DNA of 24,820 nt from JAPHTQ01 sp050287105 (GTDB lineage: Bacteria > Pseudomonadota > Gammaproteobacteria > Thiohalomonadales > Thiohalomonadaceae): contig JBNKBG010000033.1 of assembly GCA_050287105.1 (NCBI GenBank), positions 1 to 24,820 of the forward strand, written 5' to 3'. Under the pieces are notes generated by a model, which saw only the letters and a list, made by a program, of their open reading frames with translations, made no database searches and was not told where the DNA came from. A program made the translations under genes and the position numbers. Shown here piece by piece: positions 1-6,909 of this stretch (the first letter of the stretch is position 1; each line of letters opens with the position of its first letter).

Positions 1-93
1 CTGCGCGCAAAGATCTATCAGTTTACCGATACCAATGCCCGCGAAAATGCCAACACACCAGCGCCACCATGTTGTAACAAACCGCCCAAATAA
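1..93 (+). CDS. C-terminal fragment of an unidentified protein (5' end outside the window)
   Basis: Reading frame 1 is open from the first base to a TAA at 91-93 and encodes 30 residues ending in APPCCNKPPK. The start lies outside the window. The sequence is polar with a terminal Cys-Cys and Pro-rich tail. I do not recognise the family. A second frame is also open over this short distance (to about 115), so the choice of frame is not certain. A strong hairpin at 133-171 lies 40 bases downstream, which fits the end of a transcription unit. Confidence 0.4.
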   Translation: MRAKIYQFTDTNARENANTPAPPCCNKPPK

Positions 94-132
94 GGATTTC
101 GCTTAGCAGGAATCGGGTCAACACAAAACTGA

Positions 133-171
133 GGCTATTTTCCGCCCTGGTTTATTCTGGCGGAAATAGCC
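133..171. terminator. Hairpin, possible terminator of the upstream gene
   Basis: The arms GGCTATTTTCCGCC (133-146) and GGCGGAAATAGCC (159-171) pair over 13 base pairs with one bulged T and a 12-base loop. No U-tract follows on the plus strand, so it is either a weak or factor-assisted terminator, or another structured element. Confidence 0.4.
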
Positions 172-302
172 CTGATTATGTAGGGGGATTTGCTGCGTCA
201 TCGCATTTTTGAAGCCACCGCCGCCGGTTTAGGCTAATCCGTGCCGTAATGTGAACCGCATATCCCGGGCGTATGTGGTGTGTCACAGAACGGGAAGAGC
301 GC

Positions 303-366
303 GCGTGAGCCGTTTCACGCTCAGTCTGGACGTGTCTGGACCGCATCACCCAAAGGTGGCTACAAT
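303..366 (+). promoter_or_regulatory. Putative promoter/operator of the cNMP-domain gene
   Basis: An inverted repeat GCGTGA-N6-TCACGC lies at 303-320. Downstream, TACAAT at 361-366 is a fair sigma-70 -10 box, 43 bases before the ATG. The matching -35 (around 337-342) is poor, so the promoter may need an activator, possibly one bound at the inverted repeat. This is inference from motif shape only. Confidence 0.3.
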
Positions 367-409
367 CACCCCGACTATCAGACAATGCATACACATAAGG
401 TATAACAAT

Positions 410-883
410 ATGAAAATAGATACTGCATGGTTGGAGGAGAATGTATTCGGCCACAAACTGTCTGCGGACGAGGCGAATGCACTGAATTCACTGATGGATG
501 AAGATAAAGTGGCAAAAGGGGGAAAGATCGTCACTCAGGGTCAAGCGGGGGGGACGCTTTATCTGCTGCACAGCGGCAGCGCACTGGTGCAAACCGACGG
601 TGAAAGCCCTGTGGATGTTGCCACGCTGGAGGCTGGAGCCGTCATCGGCGAAATGAGCTTCCTCACCGATGATGCCGCCAGTGCCAATGTACTTGCTACC
701 AATGACTGCGTCGTCTATCGCATCAACCGCTCCGGTTTTTCAGAACTGATGAATCGCCACGAAGGACTGGCCTTCTCGCTGTTTGTGTACATCCTGCGCC
801 ATACCGCTTCTGTCATTCGCCACATGAACGAAGAACATGTGAGCATGATGCAGTACATCGTGGGTACGCGGATGGGAACTTGA
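410..883 (+). CDS. Stand-alone cyclic-nucleotide-binding-fold (Crp/Fnr sensor-like) protein, 157 aa
   Basis: A single-domain protein with the cNMP-binding beta-roll of Crp/Fnr and PKA regulatory proteins and no helix-turn-helix. It keeps the family landmarks: the Gly-rich turn near residues 43-56 and the G80-E81 pair of the phosphate-binding cassette (GEMSFL). However, the cassette arginine that contacts the cyclic phosphate in Crp is replaced (DDAASA, residues 87-92, alanine at the Arg position), so binding of cAMP or cGMP is doubtful. I place the start at 410 because TAAGG (396-400) sits 9 bases upstream; the same frame is open back to 251, but without a convincing ribosome site. The C-terminal helices (about 125-157) may dimerise or dock to a partner. 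It is monocistronic: a strong terminator follows 37 bases after the stop. It probably acts as a cytosolic sensor module working in trans; the partner is unknown. Confidence 0.8.
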   Translation: MKIDTAWLEENVFGHKLSADEANALNSLMDEDKVAKGGKIVTQGQAGGTLYLLHSGSALVQTDGESPVDVATLEAGAVIGEMSFLTDDAASANVLATNDCVVYRINRSGFSELMNRHEGLAFSLFVYILRHTASVIRHMNEEHVSMMQYIVGTRMGT

Positions 884-920
884 TAGCCATCTGTATTCCG
901 GTGAACACCGGGTTTCATTA

Positions 921-952
921 AAAAGCCGCTTCAACAATGAAGCGGCTTTTTT
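921..952. terminator. Strong, probably bidirectional intrinsic terminator
   Basis: A perfect 13-bp stem, AAAAGCCGCTTCA (921-933) with TGAAGCGGCTTTT (938-950), closes an ACAA tetraloop and runs into a T-tract (947-952). Read on the minus strand the stem is also followed by TTTTTAAT, so it can end both the plus-strand cNMP-domain gene and the minus-strand transaldolase unit. Confidence 0.85.
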
Positions 953-971
953 GTGTGAGGGATAAACCAGT

Positions 972-998
972 GTCATTCCTGCGAAGGCGGTAATCCAG
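972..998. repeat. Interspersed palindromic repeat (GTCATTCC..GGAATCCAG type), diverged copy
   Basis: GTCATTCCTGCGAAGGCGGTAATCCAG-like sequence matches, in opposite orientation, the element at 7460-7486. This motif family (GTCATTCCnGCGnAnGCnGGAATCCAG) is widespread between genes in proteobacteria. This copy has lost part of its symmetry (GGTAATCC in place of GGAATCC). Confidence 0.6.
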
Positions 999-1010
999 TT
1001 AAACCCCACT

Positions 1011-1370
1011 CTATGACATATAGTGGGTTAACCCGGCAATCGACCAGAACACTAGCCAACTAATATGTCGCCCTCCAGTAAAGGCAAAAGCCAGCACACC
1101 TGTAAGAAGAAAGACCATAGTGACGGTTTGCAACACAGCTTGCTGAATATCCGCACCTGAGGCAATCGCCAGTAACAACCAGGCAAATCCCCACCAGGCG
1201 ATGGTGGTCATATGCCAGGCAAAGCGCAGGGTTCTGCGGGTGAAATAATCGTCGCCGAACAGATGGGGCACTTTACCCGTACGGAACAGACGGATCAGAA
1301 TATAGCGCTCGCCCAGATAGGAGTGGATGAGGCCGATCAGTAAAAGCAGGACGGTGGCGGTTTGTAACAT
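1011..1370 (-). CDS. Small inner-membrane protein of unknown function, 119 aa
   Basis: Four hydrophobic segments are visible at about residues 3-18, 50-72, 78-98 and 101-117, separated by a basic loop (RLFRTGKVPHLFGDDYFTRR) that would be cytoplasmic by the positive-inside rule. There is no signal peptide apart from the first helix. The start ATG at 1368-1370 is preceded by AGGGAAG about 8 bases away. It begins only 18 bases after the transaldolase stop on the same strand, so the two are probably cotranscribed and end at the terminator at 921-952. I recognise no enzymatic motif, and the link with transaldolase may be only positional. Confidence 0.75.
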   Translation of the reverse strand: MLQTATVLLLLIGLIHSYLGERYILIRLFRTGKVPHLFGDDYFTRRTLRFAWHMTTIAWWGFAWLLLAIASGADIQQAVLQTVTMVFLLTGVLAFAFTGGRHISWLVFWSIAGLTHYMS

Positions 1371-1388
1371 AGATAGTCTTCCCTGTTG

Positions 1389-2354
1389 TCAGCTATGGCA
1401 ATGCCGCTCTCTCATAAACTGCGCCAAGCGGTCGAGGTCGGCGCTAAACTTCCTTATCCCATCCGCCAGCTTTTCAGTTGCCATGGCGTTTTCGTTCAGC
1501 ATCCAGCGGAAGGCATTTTCATCCAGAGAGATTTTCTCCAGTTGCAGGGAGAGGGCGGCAGATGGTTCCAGTTTGCGTGGTAGGACTCCCTCCTGTCCAG
1601 CCAACTCCTCCAGCAGCTTCGGCGAGATAGTCAGGAGATCGCAACCGGCTAGCTGTTTGATCTCGTCGCTATTGCGAAAGCTGGCACCCATTACCTCGGT
1701 TTTGTAGCCGAAGTGTTTGTAGTAGTTGTAAATTTCGGTTACCGAGAGAACGCCAGGGTCTTCTTCAGCAGGAATGGAGTCAACACCTCGAGATACCTTG
1801 TACCAGTCGAGTATTCGGCCGACAAAGGGCGAAATGAGTGTTACCCCGGCTTCAGCGCAGGCAACCGCCTGAGCAAAACTGAAGAGCAGGGTGAGATTAC
1901 AGTGGATGCCTTCTTTCTCGAGTTGTTCCGCAGCGCGAATCCCTTCCCAGGTAGACGCAATCTTGATCAGGACCCTCTCGCGACTGATACCTTCCTCTTC
2001 AAACATCGAGATAATCCGGCGCGCGGTTTCAATGGAGCCGTGTGTATCGAAGGATAGGGTAGCGTCCACCTCGACCGAAACCCTGCCAGGGACAATAGTG
2101 AGGATCTCCCGGGCAAAATTGACCGCCAGCCGTTCCAGACAGGGGCGCATGTTCAGCGAGGGATCGCACACATCGACAGAACAGCGCTTAAGCGCATCAT
2201 CAACGAGATGGGCATACTCCGGCATCTGCGCGGCGGCAAGGAGGAGGGAAGGGTTGGTAGTGGCGTCCTGCGGGCGATGCTCTCGGATGGAGTCGATGTC
2301 GCCAGTGTCAGCAACCACCACGGTCATCTTCCTGAGTTGAGCGAGCATGCTCAT
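1389..2354 (-). CDS. tal: Transaldolase (TalB type), 321 aa
   Basis: Class I transaldolase of the non-oxidative pentose phosphate pathway, moving a dihydroxyacetone unit between sedoheptulose 7-phosphate and glyceraldehyde 3-phosphate in the cytosol. Length matches E. coli TalB (317). The catalytic set is intact, each residue one position below its TalB equivalent: D16 (VVADTGD), N34 (ATTNPS), E95, the Schiff-base lysine K131 in LIKIASTWEG, T155 and S175 (ISPFVGRILDWY). The ATG at 2352-2354 has AGGGG 7 bases upstream; a second ATG two codons later is possible but worse placed. It leads a two-gene unit with the 119-aa membrane protein. No transketolase or glucose-6-phosphate dehydrogenase is adjacent, so its metabolic setting must be inferred from elsewhere in the genome. 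Confidence 0.96.
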   Translation of the reverse strand: MSMLAQLRKMTVVVADTGDIDSIREHRPQDATTNPSLLLAAAQMPEYAHLVDDALKRCSVDVCDPSLNMRPCLERLAVNFAREILTIVPGRVSVEVDATLSFDTHGSIETARRIISMFEEEGISRERVLIKIASTWEGIRAAEQLEKEGIHCNLTLLFSFAQAVACAEAGVTLISPFVGRILDWYKVSRGVDSIPAEEDPGVLSVTEIYNYYKHFGYKTEVMGASFRNSDEIKQLAGCDLLTISPKLLEELAGQEGVLPRKLEPSAALSLQLEKISLDENAFRWMLNENAMATEKLADGIRKFSADLDRLAQFMRERHCHS

Positions 2355-2397
2355 GCGCCATCCCCTGCTTGAATGATTCGGGTTTCTAGTCAGATTT

Positions 2398-2424
2398 AGT
2401 ATAGGCCACTGCCCACATAAACAA
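2398..2424 (-). promoter_or_regulatory. Possible promoter of the transaldolase unit
   Basis: On the minus strand TATACT (2403-2398) is a good -10 box, with TTGTTT (2424-2419) 15 bases upstream. The spacing is short for sigma-70, so the assignment is tentative. Confidence 0.3.
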
Positions 2425-2476
2425 GTCAGGGAGCGTTGATATCCTGGCTAAAAAATAAAGTTGCCGTAGTGCGCGC

Positions 2477-2866
2477 TTAAAGCGTTAATGAGTTGGAGAC
2501 CTCAAGCAGATTGCCATCCGGATCACGAAAATAGATCGATAGAATAGGACCAGTCGCACCGGAGCGCTCTACCGGACCTTCCAGAAGCGAAATCTCGCAG
2601 GCCTTCAGGTGTTCAATCACCTCGGCGAGTGGGGTAGGGGTGATAAAGCAGAGATCGGCCGAACCGGGTGTGGGAACCTGTGCCTTTTGTTCAAATTCAT
2701 TGCCGTATTGATGCAGGTTTATTTTCTGCGAAGCGAAAGTCAGGGCGCGGCGTCCATCACCAAAGTGTATCGTTTCCATACCAAGAACGCGGGTATAGAA
2801 GTCGATGCTGACTTCGATGTCGCGGACAGTCAGGACAAGATGATCAAGGTGGTCCATTCGTATCAT
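2477..2866 (-). CDS. VOC/glyoxalase-fold metalloprotein, 129 aa
   Basis: A single vicinal-oxygen-chelate protein with two beta-alpha-beta-beta-beta repeats. It starts MDHLDHLVLTVRD and ends with the typical FRDPDGNLLEVSN motif. Candidate metal ligands are H9, H52 (NLHQYG) and E122, the same set as in glyoxalase I, dioxygenase and GLOD5-like members. The family covers isomerases, dioxygenases and resistance proteins, so the substrate cannot be given; it most resembles the small GLOD5-like group. The first ATG (2864-2866) lies 7 bases after the stop of the diguanylate cyclase gene, with GCAGGT about 9 bases upstream, so the two are likely cotranscribed. M4 is an alternative start. No terminator is visible downstream. 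Confidence 0.88.
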   Translation of the reverse strand: MIRMDHLDHLVLTVRDIEVSIDFYTRVLGMETIHFGDGRRALTFASQKINLHQYGNEFEQKAQVPTPGSADLCFITPTPLAEVIEHLKACEISLLEGPVERSGATGPILSIYFRDPDGNLLEVSNSLTL

Positions 2867-2873
2867 TGGGTAT

Positions 2874-3926
2874 TTACCTGCTCGCTACTACCCGGTTCCG
2901 TCCAGCCTTTTTACCCTGATAGAGTGCATCGTCAGCGAGTTTGATAGTGCCATCGATACTGGTGTTTTCCCTGTGTGTTGCCACACCGAAGGTCATTGTC
3001 ACGGAGAATGACTGCCCATTAAAGGTGAAGAGGTGAGATTCGATAGTCTTACGGATATCTTCCGCAACGATCGCCGCGGCAGCAGAGTCGATCCCTGGAA
3101 GTATAAACAGAAACTCTTCTCCACCCCAGCGGCCGACCACATCGTACTTACGCAGGCGCGCTTTAAGAAGGCGCGAAATCTCACGCAGGACGTAGTCGCC
3201 GCAGTCGTGGCCATGATTGTCGTTGACCTGTTTGAAGTGATCGATATCGCTCAGCATAACGCTGAAGGCAGTGCCGTTTCGCAGAAGGAGTTCGTGTTGA
3301 GCATTGAACAGCGGATAGATACCCCGACGATTTGGAAGGCCAGTAAGCAGATCGGTATTGGCCAGTAGTTCCATCTGCTGCTCAGAGATGAACGATGCCA
3401 CCCTGAAATAATAGGATGTGATGGTCAGGGCGAGGAAACTGGCAACAATATTGGCGTAGTTCATGCCGGTGATGACCCATGGATAGTCATAGTGGTAGTC
3501 ACGGCCTGAGGTGAAAGCGTAAAGGCCGATGAAAAGCGCACACAGAAACGCGGAGAGTACGAACAGGGGGGCGATCTTCATCCGGTGATTGAACAGGAGG
3601 AAGGGAATCCCTGCCATCAGGTAATACTGAAATCCGCTCTCCCAGCCGAAATAGTAGAGGGCGAGTGGCGTGTGTAGCCCCACCTCAATGACCAGAATGG
3701 CAATGGCTGTAGTGTGTCGGCCATCGAGATTCGACTTGCGTGCGGCGATCCATGCAAGTGTCGAGAAGATGTTGAAGGCTGCTAGAAAGTGATTGCCGAT
3801 CAGATAGAAGACAGGGATGAGGGAGGCATGAATCGCAATGCCAAGATAGGTCAGGTAGCTGATTACCACATAGATGCGGTAATCATCATTTTCTACCTTA
3901 GCGGGTCTCTGCAGGTGCCTCTTCAA
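2874..3926 (-). CDS. Membrane-bound diguanylate cyclase (GGDEF), 350 aa
   Basis: Synthesises c-di-GMP from two GTP at the inner membrane. Residues about 18-175 form roughly six hydrophobic helices, an unassigned MASE-like sensory region, followed by a short helix and a complete GGDEF domain (about 186-348). The signature is GGEEF at 268-272, a fully active variant. The allosteric I-site RxxD is present five residues before it (R259-D262), so product inhibition is expected. D227 and the NxxxGHxxGD stretch (residues 235-244) for GTP and metal binding are intact. The start is TTG (3924-3926), supported by GGAG 8 bases upstream and by the lack of any other Met until residue 104. The gene is 7 bases upstream of the VOC gene on the same strand. 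What the membrane region senses is unknown. Confidence 0.93.
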   Translation of the reverse strand: MKRHLQRPAKVENDDYRIYVVISYLTYLGIAIHASLIPVFYLIGNHFLAAFNIFSTLAWIAARKSNLDGRHTTAIAILVIEVGLHTPLALYYFGWESGFQYYLMAGIPFLLFNHRMKIAPLFVLSAFLCALFIGLYAFTSGRDYHYDYPWVITGMNYANIVASFLALTITSYYFRVASFISEQQMELLANTDLLTGLPNRRGIYPLFNAQHELLLRNGTAFSVMLSDIDHFKQVNDNHGHDCGDYVLREISRLLKARLRKYDVVGRWGGEEFLFILPGIDSAAAAIVAEDIRKTIESHLFTFNGQSFSVTMTFGVATHRENTSIDGTIKLADDALYQGKKAGRNRVVASR

Positions 3927-4110
3927 GCGAAAGACTCCGTAATATACTGAATTTATAGGTCTTATTGTTGTTGTGAGGTTATGGTTTCTATTCTAGCAAC
4001 CACTGGGTCTGTTTGGGTAGTTATCGAATGAGGTAGGACGATTAACCCTACACATCAAAGCCGAAACATCTACTGGCTCACTCGCAATTTCTACGTGTAG
4101 TCATATTCTG

Positions 4111-4842
4111 TTAATACGCCCAGATATGACGCACATCACCCTTCTCTTTCTCTATTTCTGGTCCGGTCAGATTTCCCCAGATCAAGATCCCGGCCCGTTT
4201 CTCGATATACGAGGTAGAAACCTGATATTCAGAAAGATCTCCAGAAAGTGCCGAGTTCTTCATCTCGAAGGCCCACATTTTTAAACGACCACTCTTATCT
4301 TCCGTCAGAATACATTTGTAGAAGTGGCTGGGGATGGGAATTGACACGCCATTTTCATCACTCTCTCCGATCATGGCAATCGACTCCATGAAATCAAAGA
4401 TAGGCCCGGTCATCACATAGGTCTCAAGGACATTGGGGTCGCTATCCAGAACTCTCACAGCCGACTCAAGCTCTCTCCATCTTTGTCGATTAAATTGCGG
4501 TGCCTGGGGAGACATGTTTGAGAGCAGAAAGGTTTCACTGTTCTGTATATCCTCATCGTTTTGATTGGCACTGGCAACAAGATGCCCTCGATCAAAACCA
4601 CTGGCAGTGTAGTCGCTAAGATCTGCCCTGAATCGTTTGGGGACCCTGTAGTCAGGCCTGAAATTGTCCAGGCGCTCAACCGTCGTCATATCCTTCTTAT
4701 CAGGGTCTACGATTTCCAGTGCCCATTTCGCCTGCCTGAAGTAGTAGGAGTATCCAACCGAGAAATTTCGATTTATCAGCAACTGGTCCGCTGCAGGGCA
4801 TCCGTATCTGAATTCAGGTCTGATTGAAGCTTCTATTAACAT
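4111..4842 (-). CDS. DNA/RNA non-specific endonuclease (NUC1/EndoG-like, His-Me finger), 243 aa
   Basis: A sugar-non-specific nuclease of the beta-beta-alpha-metal family. The hallmark DRGH is at residues 84-87 (SGFDRGHLVAS), with H87 as the general base. The second conserved block SNMSPQAPQFN (108-118) supplies the metal-ligand N118, and E126 follows in the RWRELE helix. Unlike Serratia nuclease and most bacterial relatives, no N-terminal signal peptide is seen, so the protein is either cytosolic or exported by another route. Start: ATG at 4840-4842 with AAGGG about 7 bases upstream. It is preceded by a 147-base gap holding part of a duplicated block, and by two orphan genes in the same orientation. 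A cytosolic nuclease of this type would need restraint; no inhibitor gene is recognised. Possible roles are defence, an interbacterial effector, or nucleic-acid salvage. All three are inference. Confidence 0.9.
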   Translation of the reverse strand: MLIEASIRPEFRYGCPAADQLLINRNFSVGYSYYFRQAKWALEIVDPDKKDMTTVERLDNFRPDYRVPKRFRADLSDYTASGFDRGHLVASANQNDEDIQNSETFLLSNMSPQAPQFNRQRWRELESAVRVLDSDPNVLETYVMTGPIFDFMESIAMIGESDENGVSIPIPSHFYKCILTEDKSGRLKMWAFEMKNSALSGDLSEYQVSTSYIEKRAGILIWGNLTGPEIEKEKGDVRHIWAY

Positions 4843-4877
4843 AAGATATCCCTTCCTGTGTCGATTATTGAGTGTTG

Positions 4878-5005
4878 GGTAACTCTAGCTAGCTAATATC
4901 TTCATTGCTACAGGTAAATATGGTGTAAATATTTCTATGGGTGGTTGAGTCATATATTACTTGAACTGTTTCTTGGGGGGTATGGTGACCTATCTATCAG
5001 GGAAG
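4878..5005. repeat. Copy A of a duplicated 128-base block
   Basis: This block aligns over its whole length with 5634-5761 in the same orientation, at roughly four fifths identity by eye. Shared stretches include AATATGGTGTAA, GGGTGGTTGA and TTACTTGAACTGTT. Copy A covers the last few codons and the downstream region of the 196-aa orphan gene. Confidence 0.85.
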
Positions 5006-5580
5006 ATATTTCTGCCCGTACTTATTGCTTTGCTGAAGTATTGCTTAATGGCTTCTATCGCTTGCCGATCATTCAGGATGTTTTGTAGTAGATGTTGATC
5101 GTTTGGGTAATCCAAATAGCGTTCTGGGGGTTGTTGTTCTCTTACCCGTCTTATCTTCAAAGCTTTATTTATGACGGGGTTTGTGCCTTTGTATTCGTAC
5201 CAGTTCTTGTGTGTTGTATGTTGAAGCGCATAAGTCGCCAGCTCACCTTCGCGTGCTGCGTCAAAGGGATCAACGTGGACACTGGTGGAACGCTGGGAAG
5301 GCAGTTTTGCAATCAGAAACGGAATGACTTTTTCTGAGTCGCCGGTCGTTATACTCATCCAACATGTGCCGACAGACCACCCTTCCCATGGGCCGGTGCC
5401 TTCTGATGGTATCCAATGATCGTGTCCCATCATGCAACCTCCAGATGAGACTATTGCTTTCCACTGTGAATCAAGTGTGTGATAGCTACAGGGCGGTGGC
5501 ATTAGTAACCAATATATTACAGCCATGGTTACTATCAAAATAGTTGCACTCAAACTCAGGACGATCTTAATGATCTTCAT
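4990..5580 (-). CDS. N-terminally anchored orphan protein, 196 aa
   Basis: The first 28 residues (MKIIKIVLSL then a hydrophobic run to about residue 26) form a signal anchor or uncleaved signal peptide. The remainder, beginning PPPCSYHTL, is soluble and presumably periplasmic. The Cys at 31 sits after the hydrophobic stretch but lacks a clear lipobox. The middle is rich in Trp and Gly (HDHWIPSEGTGPWEGWSVG) and has further Cys residues that could form disulfides. The C-terminal third is charged and helical. I do not recognise the family. No good ribosome site precedes the ATG at 5578-5580. It lies between the two copies of the 128-base block, and its last four codons are inside copy A. Base composition is AT-richer than the acetate block. 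Confidence 0.65.
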   Translation of the reverse strand: MKIIKIVLSLSATILIVTMAVIYWLLMPPPCSYHTLDSQWKAIVSSGGCMMGHDHWIPSEGTGPWEGWSVGTCWMSITTGDSEKVIPFLIAKLPSQRSTSVHVDPFDAAREGELATYALQHTTHKNWYEYKGTNPVINKALKIRRVREQQPPERYLDYPNDQHLLQNILNDRQAIEAIKQYFSKAISTGRNIFPDR

Positions 5581-5608
5581 AAGATTTAATGTTTGCAGAT
5601 AGTGAATT

Positions 5609-5632
5609 AAGTTTCATCTGACCCCACTTATT
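5609..5632. repeat. 24-base direct repeat, first copy
   Basis: AAGTTTCATCTGACCCCACTTATT (split here as AAGTTTCATCTG / ACCCCACTTATT) is repeated exactly at 5759-5782, 150 bases away. The two copies bracket copy B of the 128-base block. Confidence 0.9.
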
Positions 5633-5633
5633 A

Positions 5634-5761
5634 GGTAACTAGCTAGCGAATAGCTTCAGTACTGCCGGAAAATATGGTGTAACCATTTCTCTGGGTGGTT
5701 GAATCATATGTTACTTGAACTGTTCTTTGAGGAGTTCATGGCTGCATATCTGTCAGGAAAG
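5634..5761. repeat. Copy B of the duplicated 128-base block
   Basis: This is a diverged direct duplicate of 4878-5005. On the minus strand its right edge carries TTTCCTGACAGATA, which matches the FPDR-stop codons of the 196-aa gene. Copy B therefore looks like the 3' tail and downstream region of a second, lost copy of that gene, cut off at the 24-base repeat. Confidence 0.85.
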
Positions 5762-5822
5762 TTTCATCTGACCCCACTTATTTTTCATTTTGCCCCCACT
5801 TAATTTTGCCCCAAAACATTTT
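5759..5822. repeat. Short tandem motif array (TGGGG-CA-AT type) and second 24-base repeat
   Basis: Read on the minus strand three degenerate units follow one another: GGGGCAAAATTAAGT, GGGGGCAAAATGAAAAATAAGT and GGGGTCAGATGAAACTT. The last is the second copy of the 24-base direct repeat. The array lies just after the stop of the 260-aa gene. Confidence 0.75.
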
Positions 5823-5830
5823 GTGATATA

Positions 5831-6613
5831 TCAGAAACTCTCATCATATTGCCTTGCAACAACTTCTTTTCCCTTTTTTGTAAGTTTGAATGTGCCACCT
5901 TTCTCAGACTCAATTAGGTCTGTAGCCTCAAGAAATGCTAAAGCCTGTGTTGAAACACCATCTGCTTCGACAAGGCCTTGATATCCACCCTGGCAATACT
6001 CGACAGCTTTTTTAAAAGTTCTGAGCAAATCATTACTATTAGAAATCTTTGATACAAGCTTCTCTATTTCATCTTCACCTTTTTCTGTGGCGCCAATGAA
6101 TGTTTCACTTATCTCACCAACAGTATTGTCATCAGCGATGGATTGTAGTTGATCCTCAAGTGATTTAACTTGAATCGACAAGCGTTTAATTTCCTCGTTT
6201 TTATTTTCTAACAGCCTCTCAAGGCGCGTTTCAGCATCAAGCAGTTCCTCACGTAGTTGAATCGACTGCTCAAGCGTTAAAAGGGATTTCTTTTCAACTT
6301 CATTTTTCTTATCAATTCGCCACTGTCTAAATCGTAAACTTATCCAATATGCGCCATTTGCTGCGAAGGGTAAAACACCCACTAGAAGAATGCATGAAAA
6401 TGTAGGGTAGATAATAAGAGACGAAATAGATGAGCAATTCGTAATAATCCAGTCGATTTTGCTTTTATCAAGCTGTGCTTGATCTACAAAGAATGTTACA
6501 TAAGGAATCTTCCAATTCCACACTAACCAAGCAAATATGAAGGCGCCATACAAAGGAGTTGTCGTCCGCTCGTATACTGCGGCAGCAAATGATTTTCTAA
6601 TTTCAGCGAGCAT
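5831..6613 (-). CDS. Two-helix membrane protein with long coiled coil and C-terminal helical domain, 260 aa
   Basis: Two hydrophobic segments (about residues 22-43 and 65-92) are followed by a basic stretch (RFRQWRIDKKNE), a charged coiled coil of about 60-65 residues (about 104-167) and a C-terminal part (about 195-260). That part ends in TFKLTKKGKEVVARQ, which resembles the wing of a winged-helix fold. The N-terminus (EIRKSFAAAVYERTTTPLYG before helix 1) resembles a recurrent but unnamed bacterial membrane family. By this layout the coiled coil and C-terminus should be cytoplasmic. The ATG at 6611-6613 has AGGATG directly upstream (AGGA 6 bases away). No enzyme motif is seen. Its location in an AT-rich accessory stretch beside a nuclease is compatible with a defence or stress role, but nothing in the protein proves it. 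Confidence 0.75.
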   Translation of the reverse strand: MLAEIRKSFAAAVYERTTTPLYGAFIFAWLVWNWKIPYVTFFVDQAQLDKSKIDWIITNCSSISSLIIYPTFSCILLVGVLPFAANGAYWISLRFRQWRIDKKNEVEKKSLLTLEQSIQLREELLDAETRLERLLENKNEEIKRLSIQVKSLEDQLQSIADDNTVGEISETFIGATEKGEDEIEKLVSKISNSNDLLRTFKKAVEYCQGGYQGLVEADGVSTQALAFLEATDLIESEKGGTFKLTKKGKEVVARQYDESF

Positions 6614-6710
6614 ATCTCATCCTATTGGCGGACCTGGAAAAATAGGTACCAGAGAGCAATTAATTCTAATATTAAGGAATATTGCCCTCTGGCAAGGTTT
6701 TTATGGCCGA

Positions 6711-6860
6711 CTAATTTTTACAGCCATTTTTGTCGCAGGTGATCCTTTCTGAGGTTGAAACCCAGTGATTTGGGTGATCTTTTGTATCTGTTCCGCACCC
6801 TGTTTTTCCCCCTTTGACTCCACTATGAACAATTCCCGTTGGTGTGTGTTTTACAGCCAT
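6711..6860 (-). CDS. 49-residue Cys-containing mini-protein (zinc-knuckle-like)
   Basis: The protein has a CGTDTKD motif at residues 22-28, an HW pair (31-32) and a terminal ITCDKNGCKN, giving three Cys and several His that could bind a metal. I chose the internal ATG at 6858-6860 over the upstream frame start (6905) because a near-perfect Shine-Dalgarno, AAGGAGG, stands 8 bases before it. The pattern (CGTxT ... W ... ITCxxC) recalls small orphan proteins found in many proteobacteria, but I cannot name the family. It is transcribed towards the 260-aa membrane protein (97-base gap) and may share its transcript. Two 25-base-spaced repeats lie upstream. Confidence 0.7.
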   Translation of the reverse strand: MAVKHTPTGIVHSGVKGGKTGCGTDTKDHPNHWVSTSERITCDKNGCKN

Positions 6861-6909
6861 GTTGAATCCCTCCTTTAGGGCTTGTGGTAAAACCATTTTG
6901 TACAAGAGT

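Noticed and set aside
251..409. N-terminal extension of the cNMP-domain frame
   Set aside because: It adds 53 residues unlike the family, spans an inverted repeat and likely -10 box, and has no ribosome site. ATG at 410 is better supported.
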